Origin: Alphaproteobacteria bacterium
Lineage (GTDB): Bacteria > Pseudomonadota > Alphaproteobacteria > Micavibrionales > Micavibrionaceae
Length of the DNA: 64,000 bases
Direction of reading: 5' to 3'
Assembly: GCA_020442385.1 (NCBI GenBank)
Contig: JAGRKE010000015.1
Coordinates: forward strand, 160,170 to 224,169
In this document: positions 36,792-46,616 of the stretch, in pieces
Position numbering within the stretch: the stretch's first letter is position 1
Layout of the letters: the number at the start of each line of letters is the position of its first letter
The notes under the pieces: generated by a model
What the model saw: the letters and a program-made list of their open reading frames with translations, nothing else
Databases searched by the model: none
Told to the model about the DNA's origin: nothing
Made by a program: the position numbers and the translations under genes

Positions 36792-36821
36792 TTGACAAAA
36801 CGCCCCTGAGAAGCGTATTAA
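36792..36821 (+). promoter_or_regulatory. rpsT promoter
   Basis: TTGACA (36792-36797), 18-base spacer, TATTAA (36816-36821). It lies about 90 bases upstream of rpsT. Confidence 0.65.
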
Positions 36822-36911
36822 TCCCCCTTCAAAGCGAAGTGAAGGCTTTTAGGCCGATTGAAAATAGGCGCTTTGAGAAGATAAAGTTGAAAAAGGTAAA
36901 GGTTTTAAAAC

Positions 36912-37181
36912 ATGGCAAATCATGCGTCTGCAAAAAAACGTGTACGCCGTAACGAGAGCCGCACGCTGGTTAATAAATCCCGTGTGAGCCGCATCCGCAC
37001 GTTCATTAAAAAGATTGAGCAAGCCATTGAGGCTGGCGACAAGAAACAGGCTGAAGCTGCATTTAAGTCTGCGCAGCCTGAAATTCAACGTGGAGTTTCC
37101 AAAGGTGTGCTGCATAAAAATACAGCCGCCCGGAAGTTGTCTCGTCTTTCGACGAGAATCAAAGCTTTGAAAAAAGCCTAA
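36912..37181 (+). CDS. rpsT: 30S ribosomal protein S20
   Basis: An 89-residue basic protein that binds 16S rRNA in the small subunit. It matches S20 by [39 protein letters not shown] and the end [18 protein letters not shown]. It precedes dnaA, a common order in alphaproteobacteria. Confidence 0.97.
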   Translation: MANHASAKKRVRRNESRTLVNKSRVSRIRTFIKKIEQAIEAGDKKQAEAAFKSAQPEIQRGVSKGVLHKNTAARKLSRLSTRIKALKKA

Positions 37182-37716
37182 GACTAAAGTGTGAATTATC
37201 AGTAGCGCTTACTTTTAAAAACGTACATGGATGAAATTTTTTCTGGCTTTAAGGGGGTATCTCTTAAGGCCAATCCCGCATGGGTTGCAATGGGGTAGGT
37301 ACGATTATTTCTTTTTTCAATTTTCACCCTTTGTTCTTATTGCATCTTAATAAAATTCTGTTGTATGTTTGTCGACATTGCGAACGTAAACAGTTCTTCG
37401 AAGGGGTGCATAACCCTGTTGGTGAAATGTTAATATCGCTCTCAAATCGGCTAGTATAGGGCGTTTTGGGGGATCGGGTAAAAGCGATCAATATGGGGAA
37501 GGTATCAATCTGACCGTTTTGACAAGACCTAGCGTGTTGAAATAGCGTTCTTCAGATACCCAAACATTTAGCAGATTCGAAATAGCAGAATCGGGCAAGT
37601 ATACGATGCTTGCGAACCCTTTTTTGTGCCCTGAAAAAAGTGAGTGTGTGGCGCTTTTTTGTGGAATCTGCGGGTTGTAGTAAATGTAAAAAGCAAAAAA
37701 ATGGAGAGTATAAAAA
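37182..37716 (+). promoter_or_regulatory. dnaA leader with GANTC sites
   Basis: A 535-base region between rpsT and dnaA. No consensus DnaA box is seen, so I do not call an origin here. TTGACA at 37519-37524 is a possible -35 with a poor -10 (spacer 16-17). Three GANTC sites lie at 37574-37578, 37588-37592 and 37664-37668; GANTC is the CcrM methylation target in alphaproteobacteria and one controls dnaA in Caulobacter. Confidence 0.5.
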
Positions 37717-39150
37717 ATGTCTAATTCCGGGGGTAAAACATCCGCGTTGGTTCAAAATAGCGCCGCGTTTCAAGAGGCTTCTCTAGAACCTACTAAGGAA
37801 ATTCTGGCGCAGTGGAAGAAGATTCACAGCGCGATGCGTCAAGAATTCGGCGAAGCAATTTTTCGCAGCTGGTTAAAACCCCTGACATTGCAGGCTTATT
37901 ATCACGGTACAATGGAGATCTCCGTTCCGACTCGTTTCATGAGAGACTGGATTCAACAGCATTACGGCGAGCGCATTTTGGCGATGTGCACAGAAGCCAA
38001 TGAAGAGATTAAACGTCTTCAAATCGTTGTTGTGCAAAACGGCGCCATTGATGATTTGGTGGAAGCGCCGGAAGAAAATGAGAAAGCCGAAAAGGCCAAT
38101 CAGAATAAAAAAGGTGAAATTGCATCTGTATCTTCTCCGCTGGATGCGCGTTTCACATTTGATTCTTTCGTCGTTGGCAAGCCTAATGCGCTGGCCCATG
38201 CTGCTGCGCGCCGCGTGGTCGAATCGATGAGCGTTCCCTTTAATCCGCTCTTTATTTATGGCGGCGTTGGTTTGGGCAAGACGCACTTGATGCACGCCAT
38301 TGCGCATCAAATGGAAGAAATGTGGCCGGAAAAGACAGTGATGTATCTTTCTGCCGAGAAATTCATGTATCAGTTCGTTCGCGCTCTGCGCGCCAATGAC
38401 ACAATGAACTTTAAGGAGCTCTTCCGCTCCGTTGATGTGCTGATGATTGATGACATTCAATTCATCGCCGGCAAAGAATCAACGCAGGAAGAATTCTTCC
38501 ATACCTTTAATGCGCTGGTGGATCAGAATAAACAGATCATTATTTCCGCTGATAAGGCTCCCTCTGACCTGAACGGTCTGGATGAGCGTTTGCGCTCGCG
38601 CCTTGCCTGGGGCTTGGTTGCGGATATTCACCCTTCAACCTATGAGCTGCGCCTTGGTATCTTGCAAGCCAAGCGTGAACAGCTTCAGGCCGATGTGCCC
38701 GACAGCGTTCTTGAATTCTTGGCCCTCAAGGTAACCTCAAACATTCGTGAGCTGGAAGGGGCGCTAAACCGAATCGTGGCCCATGCCGATGTGGCGAAGC
38801 AGGAAATCACCCTCGAATCGACACAAGAAGTTCTGCAAGATCTTCTGCGTGCGCATGACCGCCGGATCACGATTGACGAAATTCAGCGCAAAGTGGCCGA
38901 GCACTATAATCTGCGTCTGGCGGATATGCACTCTGCCCGCCGCGCGCGCAATGTGGCAAGGCCAAGACAAGTGGCGATGTATCTGGCAAAGCAGCTGACA
39001 TCACGCAGCTTGCCGGAGATTGGCCGCAAATTCGGTGGCCGCGACCACACAACCGTTATGCACGCGGTTCGCAAGATTGATGAGCTGATGGAAGAGGATG
39101 CACAAATCGCACAGGATGTGGATGTGGTGCGCCGCGCCCTTACAGGCTGA
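37717..39150 (+). CDS. dnaA: chromosomal replication initiator DnaA
   Basis: AAA+ ATPase that opens the origin. The 477 residues comprise domain I, a variable acidic linker (VEAPEENEKAEKANQNK near residue 110-127), the ATPase domain with Walker A GGVGLGKTHLMHAI, Walker B VLMIDDIQFIAGK and sensor regions, and the DNA-binding C-terminus with FGGRDHTTVMHAVRKI. Regulation by the GANTC-rich leader is possible. A terminator follows at 39175. Confidence 0.98.
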   Translation: MSNSGGKTSALVQNSAAFQEASLEPTKEILAQWKKIHSAMRQEFGEAIFRSWLKPLTLQAYYHGTMEISVPTRFMRDWIQQHYGERILAMCTEANEEIKRLQIVVVQNGAIDDLVEAPEENEKAEKANQNKKGEIASVSSPLDARFTFDSFVVGKPNALAHAAARRVVESMSVPFNPLFIYGGVGLGKTHLMHAIAHQMEEMWPEKTVMYLSAEKFMYQFVRALRANDTMNFKELFRSVDVLMIDDIQFIAGKESTQEEFFHTFNALVDQNKQIIISADKAPSDLNGLDERLRSRLAWGLVADIHPSTYELRLGILQAKREQLQADVPDSVLEFLALKVTSNIRELEGALNRIVAHADVAKQEITLESTQEVLQDLLRAHDRRITIDEIQRKVAEHYNLRLADMHSARRARNVARPRQVAMYLAKQLTSRSLPEIGRKFGGRDHTTVMHAVRKIDELMEEDAQIAQDVDVVRRALTG

Positions 39151-39174
39151 TAAAAGGTTCTCCTTACCAAATAG

Positions 39175-39208
39175 AGCCGGGGTCTTTCGGGATTCCGGCT
39201 TTGTTTTT
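39175..39208 (+). terminator. dnaA terminator
   Basis: AGCCGG (39175-39180) pairs with CCGGCT (39195-39200) over a 14-base loop, followed by TTGTTTTT. Confidence 0.75.
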
Positions 39209-39256
39209 ACGAAAACGTTTTGACTCGCTTTTGAAGCGCCAGTACTGTTCTTTCCT

Positions 39257-40306
39257 ATGAGCGAAAAAATATCTTATGACTTTGTAAAAGAGCTTTATGA
39301 GCGCCCGCTTCTGGATTTGATCTATGAGGCTGCCTCGGTTCACCGTGCCAATCACGATCCACAGCAAATGCAAATGTGCACGCTGCTCTCGATCAAGACT
39401 GGCGGCTGTCTGGAAGATTGCAAATATTGCAGCCAGTCCATTCATAACAATGCGGATCTGGAAAAAGAAATCCTGATGAAAACCGATGAGGTTTTGGCCC
39501 AAGCCAAAGCTGCCAAAGACGCGGGCTCTACCCGTTTTTGTATGGGGGCCGCATGGCCGCGCGTGTTGGATGGTAAGGCGTTCGACCGCGTGTGCGATAT
39601 GGTCAAGGGGGTCTCTGATATGGGTATGGAGGCGTGCGTGACGCTGGGGATGCTCAATGAAGATCAGGCACGCCGTTTGAAAGAGGCGGGCCTTACCGCC
39701 TATAACCACAATTTGGATACCTCTGAAGAATTTTACGACAAGATCATTACAACCCGCACCTATGCGGATCGCCTCGACACACTCAAAAACGTGGCTAAGG
39801 CCGGTATTGCCGCCTGTTGCGGCGGGATTTTGGGGCTGGGCGAATCGGAAGAAGACCGCGTCAGTCTTTTGCATACGCTATCCAATTTAGATCCGCAGCC
39901 GGAATCGGTGCCGATTAATATGCTGGTTCCTGTTGAGGGCACGCCGCTGGAAAATCAAAAGCCGCTCGATATTTTCGAATGGATCAGATGCATTGCGGTG
40001 GCGCGAATTTTGATGCCGAAATCAAAAGTACGCCTTTCTGCTGGGCGTTTAACGATTTCCAAGGAAGCGCAGGCGATGGCCTTTATGGCCGGGGCGAATG
40101 CGATTTTTACCGGCGAAAAGTTGTTGACCACCGCCAATCCGGAAGAAGATTTTGATGCCGGGCTTTTGGCGGAGCTGGGGTTGCGCCCGGAGGTGCCCTA
40201 CACCTCCGAAGCGGTGAAGCAGGGATGCGGCAAACTCGGCGGGTGCGGTTGCGCCGGGACCAATATGAATGATGAACAAATTTCAAAACAAATTGAAGCA
40301 GCTTGA
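39257..40306 (+). CDS. bioB: biotin synthase
   Basis: Radical-SAM enzyme inserting sulfur into dethiobiotin. The 349-residue protein has the SAM cluster motif [11 protein letters not shown] (Cys-x3-Cys-x2-Cys), the second-cluster region CVTLGML, and [18 protein letters not shown] with YNHNLD as in the family. The second half carries [10 protein letters not shown] and RLSAGRLTI. It overlaps bioF by 38 bases. It opens the biotin cluster directly downstream of dnaA. Confidence 0.97.
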   Translation: MSEKISYDFVKELYERPLLDLIYEAASVHRANHDPQQMQMCTLLSIKTGGCLEDCKYCSQSIHNNADLEKEILMKTDEVLAQAKAAKDAGSTRFCMGAAWPRVLDGKAFDRVCDMVKGVSDMGMEACVTLGMLNEDQARRLKEAGLTAYNHNLDTSEEFYDKIITTRTYADRLDTLKNVAKAGIAACCGGILGLGESEEDRVSLLHTLSNLDPQPESVPINMLVPVEGTPLENQKPLDIFEWIRCIAVARILMPKSKVRLSAGRLTISKEAQAMAFMAGANAIFTGEKLLTTANPEEDFDAGLLAELGLRPEVPYTSEAVKQGCGKLGGCGCAGTNMNDEQISKQIEAA

Positions 40307-41384
40307 GGCGGCCTCGCGCCTGCGCGGCCTAAACCTGCCGGGCGGGATTGATTTAACCTCGAACGATTATTTGGGGATGCGCAGCCATCCGAAGCTGCGC
40401 ACACTTGCAAGCGAAGCGATTGAGGGTGGGATTGATTTGGGCAGCGGCGGATCGCGCTTGCTGCGCGGACATACGCTCTATCACGAATCACTGGAGAGTT
40501 TTGCAGCCGCGCATTTTTCTTGCGATAGGGCATTATATTTCGCGACAGGATTTCAGGCTAATAATGCACTCTTTACAACGCTGCCCAGCCGTCACGATGC
40601 GATTATTTTTGATGCGCTGGTCCATGCCAGTGCGCGTGACGGCATTGCCGCTTCGCCTGCGCGTTCGATTAAGGTGGCGCATAATGATGTGCAGGGCTTT
40701 GAAGACACGGCGCGGCGCGTTCGTGATGAAGGCGCGCAAGAAATCTGGATTGCCGTGGAATCACTCTATTCGATGGATGGCGACATCGTGCCTTTAGCCG
40801 AATTGGTGGAGATTGCGCAAAAGTTTGAAGCGTGGCTTATTGTTGACGAAGCGCATGCAAGCGGCGTGATGGGCGCAAGCGGTAAGGGGCTGTGCGAGGG
40901 GCTTTCTTATGAGCGCTTGATCACACTTCACACTTGTGGCAAGGCGATTGGCGTCGCGGGCGGCCTGATTTGCGCTGGTGCGTCTGTGATTGATTATCTG
41001 GTTAATGCCGCGCGGCCCTTTATTTTTTCAACCGCGCCGCCGCCCTTGCAGGCGTTTTTGGTGGAGGAGTCTTTGAAGATTTTGGCTTCGGAGGACGGGC
41101 AGGCCCGCCGGGCGGCGGCGCAAAAACTCTGTACCTATACAAAAGAGCAACTGGGCGGCGCGGGCACGCATATTGTTCCGATTATCATTGGCGAGGACCA
41201 AAAGGCGCTTGAGGTTGCGGCGGCGCTGCAAGATGGAGGCTATGATATTCGCGCGATTCGCCCGCCAACCGTTCCGGCTGGTACGGCGCGCCTGCGCCTA
41301 TCGCTTAGTTCAGAGTTGGAGCAAGCGATTCTGGAGAAATTTTTTGATTCTTTAAAACCGCTTCTACACGCTAAAGCCGCTTAA
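40269..41384 (+). CDS. bioF: 8-amino-7-oxononanoate synthase
   Basis: PLP enzyme joining pimeloyl-ACP and alanine to give KAPA in biotin synthesis. The 371-residue sequence has the glycine-rich [19 protein letters not shown], the substrate motif [11 protein letters not shown], and the PLP lysine in [15 protein letters not shown]. The ATG at 40269 overlaps bioB; a second Met lies one codon on. No clear ribosome-binding site, so coupling to bioB is likely. Its stop overlaps the end of the convergent symporter gene. Confidence 0.95.
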   Translation: MMNKFQNKLKQLEAASRLRGLNLPGGIDLTSNDYLGMRSHPKLRTLASEAIEGGIDLGSGGSRLLRGHTLYHESLESFAAAHFSCDRALYFATGFQANNALFTTLPSRHDAIIFDALVHASARDGIAASPARSIKVAHNDVQGFEDTARRVRDEGAQEIWIAVESLYSMDGDIVPLAELVEIAQKFEAWLIVDEAHASGVMGASGKGLCEGLSYERLITLHTCGKAIGVAGGLICAGASVIDYLVNAARPFIFSTAPPPLQAFLVEESLKILASEDGQARRAAAQKLCTYTKEQLGGAGTHIVPIIIGEDQKALEVAAALQDGGYDIRAIRPPTVPAGTARLRLSLSSELEQAILEKFFDSLKPLLHAKAA

Positions 41385-42778
41385 GCCTTTTTGTATAAGA
41401 AAGGTGCTGGGATGAAATAAACCAGAAGCGCGGTGATAATGCCGGGCAGAACGTTATATATATCACCGCTCAGGCCCGCTTCTTCCCAAGAAATACTGAC
41501 ACCTGCGCCGATCAACATCATCGCAATGGCGTGCGCTTGTGTTGGTTTTTTACCCATCGCATAAACAAACAGCAGTGGTCCCATCGACGAGGCCATCACT
41601 GACCAGCCGTAAAGCGTTAGTTTTAAAACACTTTGATTGCCGCTGAGTGCGACGACAAGTGCCAATAGGGCCACCAAGACGGTTCCGGCTTTGGCCCACA
41701 AAACATTGTCCTGGTGCTTTGTTGTCAAATCACGGGTGAGCGCCGCCGAACTTGCTAGTACTTGAGAATCGGCCGTGGACATGGTTGCGGCAAACAAACC
41801 GGCCAGAAACAGGCCGGATAAAACGCCAGGCATTAAATTGGCGGAAATTGTCGGCAACGCCAACTCTGGGTCGCTATTGATCAGTTCAGGCAGTAATACA
41901 CGCGCGGCCAAAGCGGCCAGCGTACATAAGACAGTCAGGAGCGATACAAAGCCCGCATAGTATAATGCGGCTGTTCTGGCGCTGTCGGAATGGTCAAGCA
42001 CCATAAAGCGGACCATCACATGCGGTTGCCCCATAACGCCCATACCGCCAAAAAGCCAGCCCAGAGCGAAGCCGATAATGCCGAATTTGTAAGATCCGGC
42101 AAACAGATTGATTAATTCTGGGTCGGTGGCCCGGAGTTGATCTGTCATCGCTGAAAGTCCACCAAGCTCGACAAGACTGTAGGCAACAATTAGGATAAGG
42201 GAGCCAAACATCGCAAGAGCTTGTACAGCGTCGGTCCAGATGGTGGCGCGGATTCCACCAGCCACACAGTAAACCAGCACCATAAAAAATCCGATAATCG
42301 CGCCGGTATTAACGTCCCAGCCGACAAGAACGTTCAGAGCTTTACCGCCTGCGGTCAACTGGGCTGCGGCGTAGACCGATAAGAACATGATTGTAATGAC
42401 CGCCGCGATCCAGCGTACATATTTATATTCTGTGCCGGTCCAACGTGAGAGCAAACCGCAATAGGTTTGGGACTTAATATGATCGTTGTGAGCGCGTATT
42501 TGGCGCGCGCTTAGCCACCAGACCAGAACCTCACCGATATACCAGCCGACAGGCACCCATAGAGCCGACAGGCCAATCGTATAAGTTAGACCGATGAGAC
42601 CGACAAACATAAAGCCGCTATTTTCTGTGGCGAACAGAGAAAATCCGGCTAGCCACGGCTTAATGCTTTTGCTGGCAAGCAAATAATCTTCAGTGGTTTT
42701 TTGCGAATATTTTGCCGAGGCCAAACCAACGGCAACAAAGACAATCAGAAAAAATATGAAGCTATACAGCATGATCAA
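41381..42778 (-). CDS. sodium:solute symporter family transporter
   Basis: A 465-residue inner-membrane carrier of the SSS family, with about 12-13 hydrophobic segments. Markers are YSQKTTEDYLLASKSIKPW, GGIRATIWTDAVQALAMFG, and QPHVMVRFM, all frequent in SSS members. The sodium-site residues cannot be confirmed by eye. The substrate is unknown; the position between bioF and bioD suggests, without proof, biotin, pimelate or an intermediate. A small gene lies 12 bases upstream on the same strand. Confidence 0.88.
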   Translation of the reverse strand: MIMLYSFIFFLIVFVAVGLASAKYSQKTTEDYLLASKSIKPWLAGFSLFATENSGFMFVGLIGLTYTIGLSALWVPVGWYIGEVLVWWLSARQIRAHNDHIKSQTYCGLLSRWTGTEYKYVRWIAAVITIMFLSVYAAAQLTAGGKALNVLVGWDVNTGAIIGFFMVLVYCVAGGIRATIWTDAVQALAMFGSLILIVAYSLVELGGLSAMTDQLRATDPELINLFAGSYKFGIIGFALGWLFGGMGVMGQPHVMVRFMVLDHSDSARTAALYYAGFVSLLTVLCTLAALAARVLLPELINSDPELALPTISANLMPGVLSGLFLAGLFAATMSTADSQVLASSAALTRDLTTKHQDNVLWAKAGTVLVALLALVVALSGNQSVLKLTLYGWSVMASSMGPLLFVYAMGKKPTQAHAIAMMLIGAGVSISWEEAGLSGDIYNVLPGIITALLVYFIPAPFLYKKA

Positions 42779-42790
42779 ATCCCCTTTTGA

Positions 42791-43123
42791 TTATGCTTCG
42801 GGCTTGTAAATTAAGTGCTCTCCATGTGCCGGCGACAAGTCCGAAACGTAACAATCATTTGAATTTCCTTTTATATTAAGCCATGTATGGTTCACAAAAG
42901 GAAGCACAATCACCAGTCCGAAGCGCGGCATAGGAATCATGCTATGATCAAGCTTTAGGGCTTCCATGTTCTTTACCAAATAGGCGGAGAAGAAGCGGTG
43001 GGCGTGAGTGTCAGTATGCGCCCCTTGAGGGACCTGTTTCTTAGCAAAAGATATTTTGTCCAAAATTGTGTAGGTGCGTTCGGATAAAGGGATCGTAATG
43101 ATTTGTCTGCGGGATTTAAGCAT
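42791..43123 (-). CDS. hypothetical protein upstream of symporter
   Basis: A 110-residue soluble protein that I do not recognise: MLKSRRQIITIPLSERTYTIL, then HTDTHAHRFFSAYLVKN and PMPRFGLVIVLPFVNHTWLN. His residues in the middle might bind a ligand. It is transcribed with the symporter (12-base gap) and divergently from the TrmB-type regulator. It may help or modulate the transporter. Confidence 0.65.
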   Translation of the reverse strand: MLKSRRQIITIPLSERTYTILDKISFAKKQVPQGAHTDTHAHRFFSAYLVKNMEALKLDHSMIPMPRFGLVIVLPFVNHTWLNIKGNSNDCYVSDLSPAHGEHLIYKPEA

Positions 43124-43219
43124 GGTTTTTCCTTTCTTGAAGTGTCTTAGTTCATAATAGTTTGAAAAATATTTTTACTTTTCGTCAATTAATCAGGGGA
43201 ATTGAGGTTAATAAAAAAG

Positions 43220-43235
43220 TGTCATATAAATGACA
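43220..43235. promoter_or_regulatory. palindromic operator candidate
   Basis: TGTCAT-ATAA-ATGACA is a perfect inverted repeat ending one base before the TrmB-type start codon (43237). A regulator bound here could control itself and the divergent small gene and symporter. Confidence 0.55.
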
Positions 43236-43236
43236 T

Positions 43237-43968
43237 ATGAGAAAAATTTCCGATGAAAAACTCTGGGCCTTGGGGCTGCCCTTGATGCAGTCGCGGGTTT
43301 ATGTAGCGGCGCTGGAGCTGGGGCAGGCGGGCCTTCAGGCGCTTTCACGCAAGTCGGGCGTAAATCGCTCGACTATTTACACCTTTATAGATGAGCTTAA
43401 GGCGCGCGGGTATCTTTATGAAACCCGCCGGGGCAAACGCAAGCTTTATAATGCGGCTAGCCCCGTACATGTCATGGAGACGGCCCGCGCTCGAATGAAC
43501 ACTTTGGAATCGTTGTTGCCGGAATTGGAAGCGCTCAACAATGCTTCGATGAAAAAACCGCGTGTGCGTTATTATGAAGGTATGCAGGGTATTAAAGAGG
43601 TGTATCTTGATATGATTAACGATGCTCAGGATATTGTCTCTTATGAAGATTTGCAGCACTTAAAAGAAGGATTGCCCAAAGTCATTTATGATCGAATTCC
43701 GGCAGAGCGTGCCGCGAACAATGTACGGCTTTTTGCAATTTCCCGCGATACGCCAACTGCGCGGCAATTTTGTAAGCAGGATAAGGAGCTCAAGCGCCAG
43801 ACAAAATTTATTACGAATGAGGAATTTAAAACTGAGATCAAAATTTACGGTCATAAAATTGCACTGATTAATTTGCGCGGGCTAACACCTTTTTGTGTCC
43901 TGATTGAAAATCAGCATTTGGCTGATACGATGCGCATGCTTTGGAAACAGCTATGGGATCGTTTATGA
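43237..43968 (+). CDS. TrmB-type transcriptional regulator
   Basis: A 243-residue TrmB-family regulator. The N-terminal winged helix reads QSRVYVAALELGQAGLQALS, KSGVNRSTIYTFIDELKARGYL, followed by a coiled linker and a sugar-binding-like C-terminal half (RVRYYEGMQGIKEVYLD, KIALINLRGLTPFCVLIEN). TrmB proteins commonly regulate transporters. It is divergent from the symporter operon and 40 bases before bioD. The operator palindrome sits at its start. Confidence 0.85.
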   Translation: MRKISDEKLWALGLPLMQSRVYVAALELGQAGLQALSRKSGVNRSTIYTFIDELKARGYLYETRRGKRKLYNAASPVHVMETARARMNTLESLLPELEALNNASMKKPRVRYYEGMQGIKEVYLDMINDAQDIVSYEDLQHLKEGLPKVIYDRIPAERAANNVRLFAISRDTPTARQFCKQDKELKRQTKFITNEEFKTEIKIYGHKIALINLRGLTPFCVLIENQHLADTMRMLWKQLWDRL

Positions 43969-44008
43969 TTTTCTTTTAAAATGCTGCTAAATGTCGTAGA
44001 AATCATTT

Positions 44009-44656
44009 ATGTCCAACAAATGCGTTATTACAGGCACCGATACGGATATCGGCAAGACCGTTTTTTCCGCGATGTTGATGCTGGCCCTCAATAAGCAAGC
44101 GTCTGATCCGGCGTGTTATTGGAAGCCCGTGCAATCGGGCGTTGAGGGCGGGGTGGATACCCGCACGGTGCAAAAGCTGACCGCGCTGCCCAACGAGCAA
44201 TTTATTAAAGAGCAATATATCTTAACCGAACCGTTATCGCCCCACCGCGCGGCGGAGCTCGATAATGTTGAGATTGATATCGATACGCTGGAAATTCCCG
44301 ATATCCCCGGACCGTTGCTCATTGAAGGGGCGGGCGGTCTGAACGTGCCTTTGACGCGCGCCACCCTGTTTATTGATGTATTTGAGATTTGGGATCTGCC
44401 CGTGATCCTGTGCGCCCGCACGGGGCTGGGCACGATTAACCACACCTTGCTGTCGGTAGAGGCGCTAAGAAAGCGTAAAATTCCGCTACACGGGATTGCT
44501 TTTATTGGTGATGATAATCCCGATAATATGCGCACGATCGAAGAATTTTCAGGGGTGAAGATTTTGGGTCGCCTTCCGCGTTTGGATGCGCTAAACTCCG
44601 AAACCTTAAGCAAAGCTTTTGACGACAATTTTAATCTCGGAGACTTTATTTCGTGA
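44009..44656 (+). CDS. bioD: dethiobiotin synthetase
   Basis: ATP-dependent carboxylase forming dethiobiotin from DAPA. The 215-residue sequence starts with the P-loop GTDTDIGKTVFSAM. YWKPVQSG and IEGAGGLNVPL mark the substrate and magnesium sites. Its stop overlaps the GTG start of bioA (GTGA), so the genes are coupled. Confidence 0.94.
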   Translation: MSNKCVITGTDTDIGKTVFSAMLMLALNKQASDPACYWKPVQSGVEGGVDTRTVQKLTALPNEQFIKEQYILTEPLSPHRAAELDNVEIDIDTLEIPDIPGPLLIEGAGGLNVPLTRATLFIDVFEIWDLPVILCARTGLGTINHTLLSVEALRKRKIPLHGIAFIGDDNPDNMRTIEEFSGVKILGRLPRLDALNSETLSKAFDDNFNLGDFIS

Positions 44657-45942
44657 GACGGATATCGCGTATTTGGCACCCCATGACCCAGCACGCCCTG
44701 ATGGGCCCGGAAATTCATATCGAGCGGGCGGAGGGCGCGTATTTATATGGCAAGAATGATCGTAAAATTCTGGATGCAATTTCATCTTGGTGGGTGATTA
44801 CGCACGGTCATTGCCACCCAAAAATTGCTAATGCGGTGAAGGCGCAGGCGGATAAATTAGACCAAGTCATCTTCGCCGGATTTACCCACGAACCGGCCGA
44901 GCGTTTAACCGAAAAACTCCTGCGTTTTACCGACCCGCTTTTAGAGTTTGTCTTTTATTCCGATAGTGGTTCAACAGCCGTAGAGGCCGCCCTTAAAATG
45001 GCGATCGGATATCACACTCATACAGGCAATCCGCGCACGAAAATTGTTGCGCTGGAGGGTGGGTATCACGGCGATACATTTGGCGCAATGTCCGCCGGTG
45101 CACGTGGGGTGTTTAATAAATTATACGAACCGTATCTATTTGAAACGACACATCTTCCGTTTCCTGCGCCTGGCAAGGAGGCAAAGACACTACAAGTCTT
45201 TAAAGACCTTCTTAAAAAGGAAGGAAACAACGTAGCAGCGCTCATCCTTGAGCCGCTGGTTTTAGGGGCGGACGGCATGAAAATTTATAGCCCCGAGACG
45301 CTCAAATCCCTGCATGATTTGTGCAAGGAATATGGCGTGCTTTTGATCGCTGATGAGGTGATGACAGGCTTTGGTCGTACGGGTACAAAATTTGCGTGCG
45401 AGCAGGCCGGAATCGTTCCCGATATTATGTGCCTGTCCAAAGGTCTGACCGGTGGGTTTTTACCCATGGGCGCGACCATGTGCAGCCGTGATATCTATAA
45501 GGCATTTTACAAGGAGGATCGTGCTAAGACGTTTTTCCATTCCACATCTTTTACGGGCAATCCGCTGTCCTGCGCCGCTGCGGTTGCTAATTTGGATTTG
45601 TGGGATACTGAGCCGGTTCAGCAAAATATAAATGATATTACCAAGGCGCATGCGCGCGCGCGCGGGTGGTTCGAAGCGCGGCCCGACGTGGCGGGTGTAC
45701 GCACAATCGGCACGATTTTCGCGCTGGATATTCCCGACAGCACGAGCGGATATCTCTCCAGCCTTGGTCCTGTACTTTATGATTTCTATCTTGAGCATGA
45801 CGTGCTCTTGCGTCCGATAGGCAATAGCGTCTATATTCTGCCTCCGTATTGCGTAACACAAGCAGATTTGGATTTGATCTATGACACACTCTGGCGATCC
45901 TTGGACTTTATCCGGGATGAAGGACAACAACAGGCAGCATGA
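44653..45942 (+). CDS. bioA: adenosylmethionine-8-amino-7-oxononanoate aminotransferase
   Basis: PLP enzyme converting KAPA to DAPA. The GTG at 44653 starts a 429-residue protein: IWHPMTQHALMGP, DAISSWWVITHGHCHP, the PLP-phosphate SGSTAVEAALKMA, and Lys in LSKGLTGGFLPMGA. FFHSTSFTGNPLSCAAA fits the family. It follows bioD with a 4-base overlap and is overlapped by the diiron gene. Confidence 0.96.
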   Translation: MRRISRIWHPMTQHALMGPEIHIERAEGAYLYGKNDRKILDAISSWWVITHGHCHPKIANAVKAQADKLDQVIFAGFTHEPAERLTEKLLRFTDPLLEFVFYSDSGSTAVEAALKMAIGYHTHTGNPRTKIVALEGGYHGDTFGAMSAGARGVFNKLYEPYLFETTHLPFPAPGKEAKTLQVFKDLLKKEGNNVAALILEPLVLGADGMKIYSPETLKSLHDLCKEYGVLLIADEVMTGFGRTGTKFACEQAGIVPDIMCLSKGLTGGFLPMGATMCSRDIYKAFYKEDRAKTFFHSTSFTGNPLSCAAAVANLDLWDTEPVQQNINDITKAHARARGWFEARPDVAGVRTIGTIFALDIPDSTSGYLSSLGPVLYDFYLEHDVLLRPIGNSVYILPPYCVTQADLDLIYDTLWRSLDFIRDEGQQQAA

Positions 45943-46531
45943 AGCGCCGGTCCGTAATTTTTTAAGCACTCTTGTCACAATGCCGGGCGAACATGCCCGC
46001 TTTATGAACATGCTCTCGATGCTCGAGCATATGGGCAGCCGTAAAATTATGGTCTCGCAAATGGACCGCATGGAAGAGCTGGATCTGGATACGCTACAGC
46101 ATCTCTCGGAAGAGGCCCGCCATGCCTTTTTCTTTAAGCGCCAAGCCGAGCGCATTGCAGGCAAATCTCTGAATGGCTGGGTCGATGAGAACACAACGCA
46201 GCGCATTTCGGCGATGATGTATTTTGGCCGCTTGGATGCCGGTATCAGCAAACAAGTGCCCGCCGATAAGGCCTATGGCTGGGTGTCGCTGATTATTGAA
46301 CTGCGTGCCTGCTGGCTCTATCACATTTATCATGAGGTTCTGGAAGCCTCCGATGTGCAGCTCTCGCTCAAAAGCCTGATTGCAGAAGAGGACAAGCATC
46401 TGGCCGAGATGTTCGAGATGGTTGGCGAGGATGTGGAGCTCATGCGTGACCTGAGTGCCTATGAAACCGATTTGTTCGGAAAGCTGTGGGGCAAGATTTC
46501 ATCTGCTCTGGATATCGCGCAGGCCGCCTAA
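45917..46531 (+). CDS. ferritin-like diiron protein overlapping bioA
   Basis: A helical protein of about 204 residues (216 if it starts at 45881). The four-helix carboxylate-bridged diiron pattern is visible: MPGEHARFM, SEEARHAFFF (ExxH), LIIELRACWLYHIYHEVLE and EEDKHLAEMF (ExxH). It is not obviously MiaE, ferritin or a ribonucleotide reductase subunit. Both possible starts overlap the end of bioA, so it belongs to the biotin operon. No bioC, bioH or other pimeloyl-forming gene is seen here, which makes an oxidative role in pimeloyl supply a tempting but unproven idea. Confidence 0.72.
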   Translation: MKDNNRQHEAPVRNFLSTLVTMPGEHARFMNMLSMLEHMGSRKIMVSQMDRMEELDLDTLQHLSEEARHAFFFKRQAERIAGKSLNGWVDENTTQRISAMMYFGRLDAGISKQVPADKAYGWVSLIIELRACWLYHIYHEVLEASDVQLSLKSLIAEEDKHLAEMFEMVGEDVELMRDLSAYETDLFGKLWGKISSALDIAQAA

Positions 46532-46616
46532 TTTTGCGCTTTTACGGCGCTTTGCACCTGTGCTAAGCTCTGATTCTTCAAAAGTGAATTTTTTAAGCAA
46601 TGGAACGAACATAATT

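Noticed and set aside
37182..37716. Origin of replication upstream of dnaA
   Set aside because: No consensus DnaA boxes were found in the leader; the origin may be elsewhere.
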